The notes under the pieces were generated by a model. The model was not told where the DNA came from. It made no database searches and worked only from the letters and a program-made list of their open reading frames with translations. 37,071 bases of DNA from the NCBI GenBank assembly GCA_015233585.1, contig JADFXL010000007.1, positions 1-37,071 of the forward strand, given 5' to 3'. Position numbers and translations under genes: made by a program. The stretch is from Alphaproteobacteria bacterium. Its GTDB lineage: Bacteria; Pseudomonadota; Alphaproteobacteria; Rhodospirillales; Rhodospirillaceae. Every line of letters starts with the position of its first letter. Positions within the stretch are counted from its first letter, which is position 1. Positions 23,272 to 33,377 of this stretch are shown piece after piece.

Positions 23272-24432
23272 ATGATCGACTCCCTGGAAATCAACGGGTA
23301 CCGATGCTTTGACCGGTTTACGATGAGCGGGTTGGGGCGGGTTAATCTACTAGTAGGCACGAATAACAGCGGCAAGACATCGGTGTTGGAGGCCCTGTAC
23401 CTTTTGACAAGTGAGGGAGACCCCTATGCTCTGGGACGTATCCTGGCGGATCGTGGGGAGCAGTTTGATAGGGAACAGTCTTCTGGGCCAGCGTCGCGCC
23501 CCGAGTATGAAGTCGAGTATGAAGTTTGCCATTTGTTTCGTGGCCATGAAATCGAAGAAGGATCGAAATTTACTATATCTGCGAGTTTTAAGAACGATAT
23601 TCAAATGAAATACGACTTTAAACTGAAGTTACTAAAATTACTATCCAACGAACGCATTAATTTTGAAGGACTCCATGGCGATCCTCTAGGATTGATTGTG
23701 TCAATAGACGGTCCACCAGAAGACGGACGACTAGACCCAAACGTGTTAATGATTTCGTTAACCCAACGCGGGGGTATTTATCTTGATACCGATAAATGGT
23801 TTTCTCGGCGTGTATTTCAACGAGGAAATCCCAAAAGATCATATTCAGTTCAGTACATTTCAACTAGATCTCTTTCCTCCAAAGAACTTTCTCTTATGTG
23901 GAACGGTATTGTTCTTACAGACGAAGAAGAAAGCGTACTTTTGGCGCTTAGAATTATCGAACCAAAAATTAAAAGGGTTGCCGTCGCTACGGCTTTAAAT
24001 AAATGGAGAGACCCTGTATCGCGGGGCGGCTTCAAGGTCCGACTCACTGATGTCGAAACCCCCGTCCCCATTGGCAGCCTGGGCGATGGAATGTGGCGGA
24101 TGCTGGCGATAGCAATCGCCTTAACCCAGGCCAAAGACGGTTACCTGCTGATCGACGAGATCGACACCGGCTTGCATCACACCGTCATGGCCGATATGTG
24201 GAAAATGATTGCGCAGACGGCCAAGGAATTGAACGTTCAGGTATTCGCCACGACGCACAGTTATGATTGCGTGACCAGTCTGGCCGCGATCTGTCGCGAC
24301 GACGTTGAAAATGACAATCAGGTGACCATCCAGCGAATCAAACCTGGTCGCGAAAAATCTGTTTCGTTTAATGAAGCGGAAATCATCATCGCGGCGGAAC
24401 ATCACGCGGAACAACATATCGAGGTTCGCTAG
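23272..24432 (+). CDS. OLD/AAA_21-type (RecF/SMC-like ABC) ATPase, candidate sensor of a two-gene defence-like module
   Basis: MIDSLEINGYRCFDRFTMSGLGRVNLLVGTNNSGKTSVLEAL (Walker A), SLGDGMWRMLAIAIAL (signature), GYLLIDEIDTGLHH (Walker B), VFATTHSYDC (H-switch). ATG at 23272 preferred over GTG 23248. Confidence 0.88.
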   Translation: MIDSLEINGYRCFDRFTMSGLGRVNLLVGTNNSGKTSVLEALYLLTSEGDPYALGRILADRGEQFDREQSSGPASRPEYEVEYEVCHLFRGHEIEEGSKFTISASFKNDIQMKYDFKLKLLKLLSNERINFEGLHGDPLGLIVSIDGPPEDGRLDPNVLMISLTQRGGIYLDTDKWFSRRVFQRGNPKRSYSVQYISTRSLSSKELSLMWNGIVLTDEEESVLLALRIIEPKIKRVAVATALNKWRDPVSRGGFKVRLTDVETPVPIGSLGDGMWRMLAIAIALTQAKDGYLLIDEIDTGLHHTVMADMWKMIAQTAKELNVQVFATTHSYDCVTSLAAICRDDVENDNQVTIQRIKPGREKSVSFNEAEIIIAAEHHAEQHIEVR

Positions 24433-24434
24433 CC

Positions 24435-25076
24435 ATGGCCGCGCTCAATTCAAAACTTCTTGTGGTCGAAGGTGAGGATGATAAATATGCTGTCATCCAT
24501 TTGATGCAAGCGCATGTCGATTTGGGCGATAAAGAATCCGATAGGAAAGTCAATATTGAGGTGGCGAAAGGTGTCGATAAAATCTTTAAAATAGAATTTA
24601 TTTCCGTTAGGCTAAAATTGAACGATATCCTCGGCATCGTCATTGACGCCGACGAAGATTTTGCTTCTCGTTGGTCAGGTTTGCGTAAGCTGTGCTTGGT
24701 TGACTTTCCGAACCTTCCCGAGGAACTTCCAGAAAGGGGTCTGGTGGCGCAGAACGAAGATGGCAAGCGCCTGGGTGTCTGGATCATGCCCGACAACAAG
24801 TCGCGGGGAATGCTGGAAACCTTCTTGCAGTTTCTCGTGCCAGAATCAGAGGAACCAATCTGGCAAGAGGCACAGTGTGCCGTGGTCGAGGCGAAAGCCA
24901 TCGGAGCGAAATGCCATGCGCCCCATATGGATAAAGCTAATGTCTACACCTGGATGGCATGGCAAGACCCGCCTGGGCAGAGTTTCGGCAGAGCGTTGAT
25001 GCAAAAAATCCTGGATCCTCACGCCAATTCCGCAAAACCATTCATCGCCTGGTTCCGTGAGTTGTTCGAGATTTAG
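24435..25076 (+). CDS. DUF3226-like TOPRIM-fold protein, candidate effector partner of the ATPase
   Basis: SKLLVVEGEDDKYAVIHLM (TOPRIM Glu motif), ILGIVIDADEDFASRW (DxD motif), LGVWIMPDNKSRGMLETFL; starts 2 nt after the ATPase stop. Confidence 0.75.
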   Translation: MAALNSKLLVVEGEDDKYAVIHLMQAHVDLGDKESDRKVNIEVAKGVDKIFKIEFISVRLKLNDILGIVIDADEDFASRWSGLRKLCLVDFPNLPEELPERGLVAQNEDGKRLGVWIMPDNKSRGMLETFLQFLVPESEEPIWQEAQCAVVEAKAIGAKCHAPHMDKANVYTWMAWQDPPGQSFGRALMQKILDPHANSAKPFIAWFRELFEI

Positions 25077-25088
25077 CCCAACCCTCCT

Positions 25089-25799
25089 TCACACAATCCC
25101 CTCAACATCGATCGCATAACCCGCCGCGCGCACCGTGCGGATAAGATCGGCCTCATTGTCGCCGTTAAGGGCCTTGCGCAACCGCCGGACATGAACATCC
25201 ACCGTGCGAGGCTCGACGTAGATATCAGGCCCCCACACCGCGTTCAACAATTCCTCCCGCGAGAAAACAAGGCCAGTGTGCTGCATCAGGTATTGCAGGA
25301 GCCGGAATTCGGTCGGCCCCAGGTGGATACTGCGCCCATTGCGGGTGACACGGTGGGCATCCATATCAAGGACGACATCGGAATAGGTCAACTCGCCCTT
25401 GTTCTGAACCGGCTGGGTGCGGCGCAGCAGGGCGCGGACGCGCGCGATAAGCTCCGGGACCGAGAACGGCTTGGTCATGAAGTCATCGGCCCCGGTGTTG
25501 AGGCCTCGGACCTTGTCGCCTTCCTCGCTGCGGGCGGTCAGCATGAGGATGGGAATGTCGCGGGTACGGGGCTTGCGCCGCATCTGACGGCATACTTCGA
25601 TGCCGGACATGACGGGCAGCATCCAGTCCAGTAACACGAGGTCCGGGGGAGTCTCGGCCGCAACGGCCAGGGCTTCCTCGCCATCCGATGCCTCGGCCAC
25701 CCGGTATCCCTCTTTCTCCAGGTTGTAGCGCAAAAGGGTGACAAGCGCGGCTTCGTCTTCAACGATCAGTACCAAGGAGTTCATGGGTTCCCGAGTCAT
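25089..25799 (-). CDS. phoB: phosphate regulon response regulator PhoB
   Basis: LIVEDEAALVTLLRYNLEKEGY; LVLLDWMLPVMSGIEVCRQMR; winged-helix LGPTEFRLLQYLMQHTGLVFSREELLNAVWGPDIYVEPRTVDVHVRRLRKAL. Confidence 0.93.
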   Translation of the reverse strand: MTREPMNSLVLIVEDEAALVTLLRYNLEKEGYRVAEASDGEEALAVAAETPPDLVLLDWMLPVMSGIEVCRQMRRKPRTRDIPILMLTARSEEGDKVRGLNTGADDFMTKPFSVPELIARVRALLRRTQPVQNKGELTYSDVVLDMDAHRVTRNGRSIHLGPTEFRLLQYLMQHTGLVFSREELLNAVWGPDIYVEPRTVDVHVRRLRKALNGDNEADLIRTVRAAGYAIDVEGIV

Positions 25800-26518
25800 C
25801 GTGGTTCAGTTAACAAGGTGTTGGTCGTATCTCCCTTGCGGCGTCCCACCAATTGCGTGCCTTCGATCAGGAAATAGATGCTTTCGGCTATGTTGGTGGC
25901 GTGATCACCGATTCGTTCTATGTTTTTGGCGACGAACATCAAGTGGGTACAGGCGGTAATGTTGCGCGGATCTTCCAGCATGTAGGTCACCAGCTCGCGA
26001 AACAGCGAGTTGTACGCATCATCGATTTCTTCGTCACGATTCCAGACATCAATGGCTTTTCTTTTATCCCGCTCCACATAAGCGTCGAGAACGTCACGGA
26101 TGATCCCCTGCGCCAAATGGCCCATGCGGGGTACGGCCCCCACCGGCGGCACCGGAGGAATCTGGTTGAGGATGATGGCTCGTTTGGCGACGTTGGCCGC
26201 ATAATCGGCAATGCGTTCGATATCGCTCGAAATCTTTAAGGCGACGACGATGGTGCGCAGGTCGATGGCCACCGGCTGACGCAACGCCAGCAGGCGGACA
26301 ACAAGTTTGTGGACTTCATTTTCGAGTTCATCGACCTTGGCGTCGTTGGCGATGACGCGTCCTGCCAAGTCACTGTCGCGCTTTACCACCGCCGTCATGG
26401 CGCTGGTGATCTGGGCCTCGGCTTGCCCACCCATGCGCGCGATGATGTTGACGAGTTGACTGAGTTCCTCGTCATAGGCCTTGACGGTGTGGGTTGTTGT
26501 CGTTGTCGCTTCCGTCAT
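25796..26518 (-). CDS. phoU: phosphate signalling complex protein PhoU
   Basis: HTVKAYDEELSQLVNIIARMGGQAEAQI; LRTIVVALKISSDIERIADYAANVAKRA; MFVAKNIERIGDHATNIAE. Confidence 0.93.
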   Translation of the reverse strand: MTEATTTTTHTVKAYDEELSQLVNIIARMGGQAEAQITSAMTAVVKRDSDLAGRVIANDAKVDELENEVHKLVVRLLALRQPVAIDLRTIVVALKISSDIERIADYAANVAKRAIILNQIPPVPPVGAVPRMGHLAQGIIRDVLDAYVERDKRKAIDVWNRDEEIDDAYNSLFRELVTYMLEDPRNITACTHLMFVAKNIERIGDHATNIAESIYFLIEGTQLVGRRKGDTTNTLLTEPR

Positions 26519-26590
26519 TTGTTCATTCCGTCTGGTTGCAAGGCCCCATGGTGCATCGGGCCACTTTAGCCGTGACGTGCGACAGGGATA

Positions 26591-27271
26591 TTACGGAATT
26601 ATGAATGTTTCGTGACATATCGAGGTTTGTGCATTGCGAATGGCCGCGATGTTGTCCGCGTAGCTGTTTCCTTTGAACACGGCGCTGCCCGCGACCAGCA
26701 CGTCGGCACCGGCGGCGACGCACTGTGCCGCTGTTTGCGGGGTGATGCCGCCGTCAACTTCCAGCTCGATGGCGCGGTTGCCGATCAGCGTTCGGATGCG
26801 GCGGATCTTCTCAAGCTGGGCGTCAATGAAGACCTGGCCGCCAAAACCAGGGTTGACGGACATGACCAGGATTAAATCCACCCGGTCGAGTACATGGTCA
26901 AGAATGGAGACCGGGGTGGCGGGATTGAGCGACACACCGGCCTTTTTGCCCAACGAGCGAATGTATTGGAGGCTGCGGTCAAGGTGGCGGTCGGCCTCGG
27001 CGTGAACGGTGAGAATGTCGGCCCCGGCATCGGCGTAGTCCTTCAGGAACGGCTGGGCCGGGTCGATCATCAGGTGAACGTCAAAGATCTTTCGGGTGTG
27101 GGGCCGGATGGCCTTGATTACGACGGGACCGATGGTCAGGTTGGGCACGAAATGTCCATCCATCACGTCGATGTGGATATAGTCGGCCCCGGCGGCGTCA
27201 ATGGCGCGCACTTCCTCGCCCAGGCGGGAGAAGTCAGCGGAAAGAAGGCTGGGGGCGATTTTGATGGACAT
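26591..27271 (-). CDS. rpe: ribulose-phosphate 3-epimerase
   Basis: [63 protein letters not shown]. Confidence 0.95.
   Translation of the reverse strand: MSIKIAPSLLSADFSRLGEEVRAIDAAGADYIHIDVMDGHFVPNLTIGPVVIKAIRPHTRKIFDVHLMIDPAQPFLKDYADAGADILTVHAEADRHLDRSLQYIRSLGKKAGVSLNPATPVSILDHVLDRVDLILVMSVNPGFGGQVFIDAQLEKIRRIRTLIGNRAIELEVDGGITPQTAAQCVAAGADVLVAGSAVFKGNSYADNIAAIRNAQTSICHETFIIP
26601..26618 (-). promoter_or_regulatory. candidate Pho box upstream of phoU-phoB
   Basis: Minus strand ATGTCAC-GAAA-CATTCAT, compared with CTGTCAT-N4-CTGTCAT; TAATAT follows 7 nt downstream; 83 nt upstream of phoU ATG. Confidence 0.35.
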
Positions 27272-27316
27272 CTTTCCCTCTCACGTCAACGCGGGACTAT
27301 CGCCCCGGACCCCAAT

Positions 27317-27360
27317 CTGGGGCTATGCCCCAGACCCCCTTTTTATTTAATAAAAAAGGG
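27317..27360 (-). terminator. double hairpin terminator between cbbS and rpe
   Basis: CTGGGGC-TAT-GCCCCAG (27317-27333) and CCCTTTTT-ATTTAATA-AAAAAGGG (27337-27360). Confidence 0.7.
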
Positions 27361-27438
27361 CTCGGAGCCGCGTGCCAGAGACACGTCTTCGGCGTCACGC
27401 CCCGATCGGGTGAGGCGGAAGCCAGCAACGTCCCCCAA

Positions 27439-27798
27439 TCAAGCCGTCACAGGGCCGCGATAAATCACGAACGCCGTGCCCTGCGACTGTTTGGCGTTGT
27501 CATAGCCGACCAGACGCACATGGTGCCTGGGGTGTGCGATATGGCAGGCTTCGGCCTCGGCCAGGATGCGTTCGATGTTGGTCTCGCCGAACATCGGCAG
27601 TTTCCACATGTACCAGTAATGATCGAAGGCGTTCTCCGGCTCGGAGTGTTCGATCGCCGGGTTCCATTCTTTGGCCACGATGTAGGCGACCTGCTGGCGA
27701 ATTCGGGTGTTGTCCATCTCCGGCAGGTAGGAGAATGTCTCGAACTTGCGGCTGGAGGGGTCGCTAAGGCTGGAGTGGTAATCTTTCATCTCGATCAT
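27439..27798 (-). CDS. cbbS: ribulose bisphosphate carboxylase small subunit (form I, IAq-like)
   Basis: [29 protein letters not shown]...[31 protein letters not shown]...[32 protein letters not shown] before ATG at 27798. Confidence 0.93.
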   Translation of the reverse strand: MIEMKDYHSSLSDPSSRKFETFSYLPEMDNTRIRQQVAYIVAKEWNPAIEHSEPENAFDHYWYMWKLPMFGETNIERILAEAEACHIAHPRHHVRLVGYDNAKQSQGTAFVIYRGPVTA

Positions 27799-27814
27799 CC
27801 GGCAACCCCCTTGG

Positions 27815-29233
27815 TTAATCGTGGACGACATCCAAAGTATCCACGGTGTCGAACTCGAACTTGATTTCCTTCCAGGTCTCCATAGCCATCTTCAACTCGG
27901 GGCTGGTTCTGGCGGCGGCGGCGAGGATGTCCTTGCCTTCCTTTTCCAGGTCGCGGCCCTGGTTACGGGCTTCGGTGCAGGCTTCCAGCGCGACGCGGTT
28001 GGCGCTGGCGCCGGCGGCGTTGCCCCAGGGGTGGCCCAGGGTGCCGCCGCCGAACTGCATGACCGAGTCGTCGCCAAAAATACCGACCAGAGCCGGTATG
28101 TGCCAGACGTGGATGCCGCCGGAGGCGACGGGAAACAATCCCGGCATGGCGCCGTAATCCTGATCGAAGAATAGGCCGCGACTGCGGTTTTCCCGGATAT
28201 AGCGCTCGCGCATAAGGTCAATCCAGCCCAGGGTTGCTTCGCGGTCGCCTTCCAGCTTGCCAACCACCGTGCCCGCGTGCAGGTGGTCGCCCCCGGACAG
28301 GCGCAGACATTTGGTGAGAACGCGGAAATGAATGCCGTGGTGGCGATTGCGGTCGACCACGGCGTGCATGGCCCGGTGGATATGCAGCAGCATCCCGTTC
28401 TCGCGGCACCAATTGGCCAAGCCGGTATTGGCGCAAAATCCGGCGGTAAAGAAGTCGTGCATGATGATGGGCGCACCGATTTCCTTGGCGAACTCGGCGC
28501 GTTTGTACATTTCCTCCGGCGTGGGGGCGGTGACGTTGAGGTAATGGCCCTTGCGCTCGCCGGTTTCCGCTTCGGCCTTGTCGATGGCCTCCATGACGAA
28601 TTCGAAGCGATCGCGCCAGCGCAGGAATGGCTGGGAATTGACGTTCTCATCGTCCTTGGTGAAATCGAGTCCGCCGCGCAGGCATTCATAGACGGCGCGG
28701 CCATAATTCTTGGCCGACAGGCCGAGCTTGGGTTTGATGGTGCAACCGAGCAGGGCGCGGCCGTACTTATTCAATTTGTCGCGTTCGAGCTGAATGCCGT
28801 TGGGCGGTCCGCCACAGGTCATGACATAGGCACGGGGGAACCGCACGTCTTCGAGCCGCAAGGCCCGAATAGCCTTGAAGCCGAAGACGTTGCCAACCAG
28901 GGAAGTAAGGACGTTGACGACCGAGCCTTCCTCAAACAGGTCGATCGGATAGGCGATGAACGCATAAAAACAGGTATCATCGCCGGGTACGTCCTCAATG
29001 GCGTAGGCGCGACCTTTATAGTAATCAAGGTCGGTCAGCAAATCAGTCCATACCGTCGTCCAGGTACCGGTTGAGGACTCGGCGGCTACCGCTGCGGCAC
29101 ATTCCTCACGGGTCATTCCCGGTTGAGGCGTGATTTTGAAGCAAGCCAGAAAATCCGTATCCTTCGGAGCGTATTGGGGCTCCCAATACGTTTGCCGGTA
29201 TTCCTTGACGCCAGCATTGTACTGCTTGGCCAT
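27815..29233 (-). CDS. cbbL: ribulose bisphosphate carboxylase large subunit (form IA)
   Basis: [86 protein letters not shown]. True start 29233; the ORF-track extension to 29566 overlaps fba and is artefactual. Confidence 0.96.
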   Translation of the reverse strand: MAKQYNAGVKEYRQTYWEPQYAPKDTDFLACFKITPQPGMTREECAAAVAAESSTGTWTTVWTDLLTDLDYYKGRAYAIEDVPGDDTCFYAFIAYPIDLFEEGSVVNVLTSLVGNVFGFKAIRALRLEDVRFPRAYVMTCGGPPNGIQLERDKLNKYGRALLGCTIKPKLGLSAKNYGRAVYECLRGGLDFTKDDENVNSQPFLRWRDRFEFVMEAIDKAEAETGERKGHYLNVTAPTPEEMYKRAEFAKEIGAPIIMHDFFTAGFCANTGLANWCRENGMLLHIHRAMHAVVDRNRHHGIHFRVLTKCLRLSGGDHLHAGTVVGKLEGDREATLGWIDLMRERYIRENRSRGLFFDQDYGAMPGLFPVASGGIHVWHIPALVGIFGDDSVMQFGGGTLGHPWGNAAGASANRVALEACTEARNQGRDLEKEGKDILAAAARTSPELKMAMETWKEIKFEFDTVDTLDVVHD

Positions 29234-29267
29234 CGTTATTTCTCCTGGTTGGTCAGGGTTCGCCGTC

Positions 29268-30332
29268 CTAGTTGATCTTGGGGTCCAGGGTGCCGTCCTT
29301 GTAACGCTTGGCCATGTCGGACAGGGCGATCGCTTTGATCTTGGAAGCACGGCCAGCGGCGCCGAATTGCTGGTAACGGTCCTCGCAAACCTTTTGCATG
29401 GCGACCATGGCGGCCTTGTTGAAGGTGCGGGGGTCGAATTCGGCCTTTTTCTCGTTGGCGATCTTGCGCCAGGTGCCGGTGACGGCCATGCGGCAATCGG
29501 TGTCGATGTTGATCTTGCGCACGCCGTGCTTGATGCCTTCGACGATTTCTTCCACCGGCACGCCATAGGTCTGGGGCATGGCGCCGCCGTTATTGTTGAT
29601 CAGATCCTGGAGTTCCTGCGGCACCGACGACGAGCCGTGCATCACCAGATGGGTGTTGGGCAGCTTTTCGTGAATTTTCTTGACCACGCTCATGGCAAGA
29701 ATGTCGCCGGTCGGTTTGCGGGTGAACTTGTAGGCGCCGTGCGAGGTGCCCATGGCGATGGCCAGCGCGTCGACCTTGGTCTTCTTGACGAATTCGGCAG
29801 CCTGATCGGGATCGGTCAGGAGCTGGCTGTGGTCGAGCGTGCCCTCGAAGCCATGGCCGTCTTCCTTGTCGCCCTTACCGGATTCAAGCGAACCCAGGCA
29901 GCCCAGTTCCCCTTCCACGGAAACGCCGACCATGTGGGCGATATTGACCACATCTTTGGTGACGTTGGAGTTGTAGTCAAAGCTGGCGGGGGTCTTGCCG
30001 TCGGCTTCGAGCGAGCCGTCCATCATCACGGACGAGAAATTGGCGGTGATGGCCGTGAGGCACGTATCAACGCTGTTGCCATGGTCCTGATGCATACACA
30101 CCGGGATGGTGGGGTACATCTCGATCACGGCCAGGATCATGTGCTTGATCATGATGTCGCCGGCATAGGAACGAGCGCCACGGCTCGCTTGCAGGATCAC
30201 GGGCGAATCGGTTTTCAACGCCGCGTTCATGATCGAGAGAACCTGTTCCATGTTGTTCACGTTGAACGCAGGCATCCCGTAGCTGTATTCGGCGGCATCG
30301 TCGAGTAGCTGGCGCATTGAGATCAAGGACAT
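29268..30332 (-). CDS. cbbA: class II fructose-bisphosphate aldolase
   Basis: [87 protein letters not shown]. Confidence 0.95.
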   Translation of the reverse strand: MSLISMRQLLDDAAEYSYGMPAFNVNNMEQVLSIMNAALKTDSPVILQASRGARSYAGDIMIKHMILAVIEMYPTIPVCMHQDHGNSVDTCLTAITANFSSVMMDGSLEADGKTPASFDYNSNVTKDVVNIAHMVGVSVEGELGCLGSLESGKGDKEDGHGFEGTLDHSQLLTDPDQAAEFVKKTKVDALAIAMGTSHGAYKFTRKPTGDILAMSVVKKIHEKLPNTHLVMHGSSSVPQELQDLINNNGGAMPQTYGVPVEEIVEGIKHGVRKINIDTDCRMAVTGTWRKIANEKKAEFDPRTFNKAAMVAMQKVCEDRYQQFGAAGRASKIKAIALSDMAKRYKDGTLDPKIN

Positions 30333-30368
30333 CGTAGTTTCCCTCTTGCGGATTTAAGATTTTACGAA

Positions 30369-32375
30369 TTAAAGACGTGCCTCAACGGCGGTCACGACGG
30401 CCTCCGCCGTGATCCCGAAGTGCTCATACAGTTTAGCAGCCGGAGCCGAAGCACCAAAGCCCCTCATGCCGATGACGGCACCATGTAACCCCACATAGCG
30501 TTCCCAGCCAAACGTTCCGAGCGCCTCCACCGCCACCCGGATGACGCCTTTATGGCCCAATCCCAGCACTTGCGCGCGGTATTCGGCCGTTTGCTCGTCG
30601 AACAGCTCCCAGCTTGGCATCGACACCACGGCGGCGGGAACCCCCCTGGTGGTTAGCATTTCGCGGGCTTTCAGGGCGATTTCCACCTCGGAACCGGTGG
30701 CAAGGATCGTGACTCGGCGCGGGCCACCTTCGGCCTCGCAGAGGATATAGGCACCCCGGGCGGATAAATTCTCGTCGGTATGATCGGTGCGCACGGTCGG
30801 CAAATTCTGGCGTGACAGGGATAGCACCGATGGGCGGGTCTGATTCGACAGGGCCAGGGCCCAGCACTCGGCGGTTTCCACCGGATCGCACGGACGAAAG
30901 ACCAGCACGTTGGGCATGGCGCGCAACGATGCCAGGTGCTCGACCGGCTGGTGGGTGGGACCGTCTTCGCCCAGGCCGATGGAGTCGTGGGTCATGACGT
31001 AGATGACGCGCTGGTGCATCATCGCCGACAGACGGATCGCCGGCCGGCAATAGTCGGCGAACACCAGAAAGGTGCCGCCATAGGGAATGAAGCCGCCATG
31101 GAGTGCCAGCCCGTTCATGGCCGCCGCCATGCCATGTTCGCGCACGCCATAATGAATATAGCGGCCTGACGGGTCGGTGGGGGTGACGATTGGCATGTTT
31201 TTGACGAGGGTGAGGTTGGAACCCGTGAGGTCGGCGGAACCGCCCACCATCTCCGGCACCGCTGGCACCAGGACTTCGAGCGCCATTTCCGAAGCCTTGC
31301 GGGTGGCGACCTTGGGCCGCTGTGTCGAGAGTTCGCGCTTGAAGGCGTTGAGGGTCGCCGCCAGTCCGCCTGGCAGCTCGCCCGCATTGGTGCGGAGAAA
31401 TTCGTTGCGCCGGGTCTCGGGAAGGTCAAGGAGCCGCTGTTGCCAGGACTCCCGTTCGGCGGCGCCACGGCGGCTGGCCGCGCGCCAGGCTGCCAGGACC
31501 GGCTCGGGCACCTCGAACGGGGCGTGGTTCCAGCCCAGCGCGGCGCGGGCGCCAGCGATTTCCTTGTCGCCCAGCGGTGAGCCGTGGGTTTTCTCGGTGC
31601 CGGCGAGGGTGGGGGCGCCGTAACCGATGACGGTACGGCAGGCGATCAGGGTCGGTTTGTCGCTGCCGTGGGCCGTTGTAATGGCCGCAGCAATTGCTTC
31701 CGCGTCGTGGCCGTCCACGCGAAGGGTGGCCCACTGGGAGGCCTCGAACCGTTTGATGTTATCATCCGAGGTCGCCTTTGCGGTATCGCCGTCGATGCAG
31801 ATATGGTTGTCGTCCCACAACAGGATCAACTTGTTCAGTTTCAGGTGGCCAGCCAGGGAAATGGCTTCCTGGCTGACGCCTTCCATCAGGCAGCCATCGC
31901 CGGAGATGACATAGGTGTGATGGTTGACGATGGCATCGCCATGGCGGGACGCCAGCATTTTCTCCGCCAGTGCGAATCCCACGGCGGTGGCAAGACCCTG
32001 GCCCAGGGGTCCGGTGGTCATTTCCGCTGCCAGGGTTTGGCCATACTCGGGGTGACCTGCGGTGCGGCTGCCGAACTGGCGGAAGTTCCTGACCTGATCA
32101 ATATCCATGTCGGGATAGCCGGCCAGATAGGCAAGGCCGTAGAGAAGCGCCGAACCGTGTCCGGCCGACAGGATGAAGCGGTCGCGATCGGGCCAGCGCG
32201 GGTTGGTGACATCGAACCGGAGGAAACGGGAAAACAGAACCGTTGCCACATCGGCCATGCCCATGGGCATTCCAGGATGGCCGGAATTGGCTTTCTGCAC
32301 CGCGTCGACCGCGAGGAAGCGGACGGCGTTGGCCATATCGTGGTGGCTGACCTTCGAGAGGGTCTGCATCGTCAT
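30369..32375 (-). CDS. cbbT: transketolase
   Basis: [101 protein letters not shown]. Confidence 0.95.
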   Translation of the reverse strand: MTMQTLSKVSHHDMANAVRFLAVDAVQKANSGHPGMPMGMADVATVLFSRFLRFDVTNPRWPDRDRFILSAGHGSALLYGLAYLAGYPDMDIDQVRNFRQFGSRTAGHPEYGQTLAAEMTTGPLGQGLATAVGFALAEKMLASRHGDAIVNHHTYVISGDGCLMEGVSQEAISLAGHLKLNKLILLWDDNHICIDGDTAKATSDDNIKRFEASQWATLRVDGHDAEAIAAAITTAHGSDKPTLIACRTVIGYGAPTLAGTEKTHGSPLGDKEIAGARAALGWNHAPFEVPEPVLAAWRAASRRGAAERESWQQRLLDLPETRRNEFLRTNAGELPGGLAATLNAFKRELSTQRPKVATRKASEMALEVLVPAVPEMVGGSADLTGSNLTLVKNMPIVTPTDPSGRYIHYGVREHGMAAAMNGLALHGGFIPYGGTFLVFADYCRPAIRLSAMMHQRVIYVMTHDSIGLGEDGPTHQPVEHLASLRAMPNVLVFRPCDPVETAECWALALSNQTRPSVLSLSRQNLPTVRTDHTDENLSARGAYILCEAEGGPRRVTILATGSEVEIALKAREMLTTRGVPAAVVSMPSWELFDEQTAEYRAQVLGLGHKGVIRVAVEALGTFGWERYVGLHGAVIGMRGFGASAPAAKLYEHFGITAEAVVTAVEARL

Positions 32376-32412
32376 CGGCGGGGGTATCCTTGCCTTACAG
32401 GGTAGCAATGAC

Positions 32413-33354
32413 TCAAATCGCGTAATGACCCAACGCCGCCTTCACCAGATGATAGGTGATAAGAAGCTGTGACAGGGCCAGCGGGTGGCTCATCTTCAGT
32501 TTATCGTTGTCGTCGGTAAACTGACCAACATTGGTGCGCATGTGGCTGGCTTCGGGGATGAGGCTCCACAACAGCTCTTCCATCGCCTTGGCGCGCCTGT
32601 CGTCGATGTCGCCCATCATCTCCAGCACGTCCACGGGCTTGGAGTCGACATCGCGCGAAAGATCCAGGCGCAAACCGTTATGGGCGCCGGCGTCGAGAAT
32701 TGGCGTCAGATCCGGGTGAGGCAGAGTCGGGCGCAAGGTCAAACGGGTGTTGAGTTGCCCGCCGGTCTCATCGGGGCGCCCCTCCGGCCGGTAAAAGCGC
32801 ACCACCATATCGGCGAAGGTCCGCTGGGGCTGGATGAAATTGACACTGGCGCTTTTGCGTTTTTCCAGGGACTTCATCACCTCGTCGGGCTTATACCCCC
32901 GCTTGCTGCAATCGCGCTGCACCTTCCAGGCGATGCGCAAGGCCTCTTCCGGTTCCAGGAAGACCTTGACATCATAGCAATCGCGCATGGCGCGGGTCGA
33001 GTAGCCCAGCAGGCCTTCCAGAATGATGTACTCACGGGGTTCGACGAGTTCGGGACGCTCAAGGGTGCCGTGGTCGTGGTTGTAGTGGGGCTTCAGGATC
33101 GGCTGACCGTCGCGCAGCAAGCGGATATGCTGCTCAAGGATTTCGGTGTAATTGCCGCGAGGGTCGAGCGCCGAAATGCCGTTGATTCTTCGTTCTTCGC
33201 GCGTAAATCGGTGATAGTCGTCGGTGCATATCGTGACGACGCGATCCGAACCCAGAATCGTGGCGATACCGGCGGTCAGAGTCGTCTTTCCCGCTGCAGA
33301 ATCACCGACGATTCCAAGGATGACCGGACGATTGATACTGCGGTTCATAGGCAT
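32413..33354 (-). CDS. cbbP: phosphoribulokinase (class II-like P-loop)
   Basis: [80 protein letters not shown]; position in a cbb operon. Confidence 0.88.
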   Translation of the reverse strand: MPMNRSINRPVILGIVGDSAAGKTTLTAGIATILGSDRVVTICTDDYHRFTREERRINGISALDPRGNYTEILEQHIRLLRDGQPILKPHYNHDHGTLERPELVEPREYIILEGLLGYSTRAMRDCYDVKVFLEPEEALRIAWKVQRDCSKRGYKPDEVMKSLEKRKSASVNFIQPQRTFADMVVRFYRPEGRPDETGGQLNTRLTLRPTLPHPDLTPILDAGAHNGLRLDLSRDVDSKPVDVLEMMGDIDDRRAKAMEELLWSLIPEASHMRTNVGQFTDDNDKLKMSHPLALSQLLITYHLVKAALGHYAI

Positions 33355-33377
33355 TCTGGACTCCTCGATACTGGCGG

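Noticed and set aside
29234-29566. N-terminal extension of the cbbL ORF
   Set aside because: Reads through the fba 3' end; the conserved RuBisCO N-terminus [13 protein letters not shown] starts at 29233.
29130-30308. 392-aa plus-strand ORF opposite fba
   Set aside because: Antisense to a well-conserved class II aldolase; repetitive V/G/H-rich translation.
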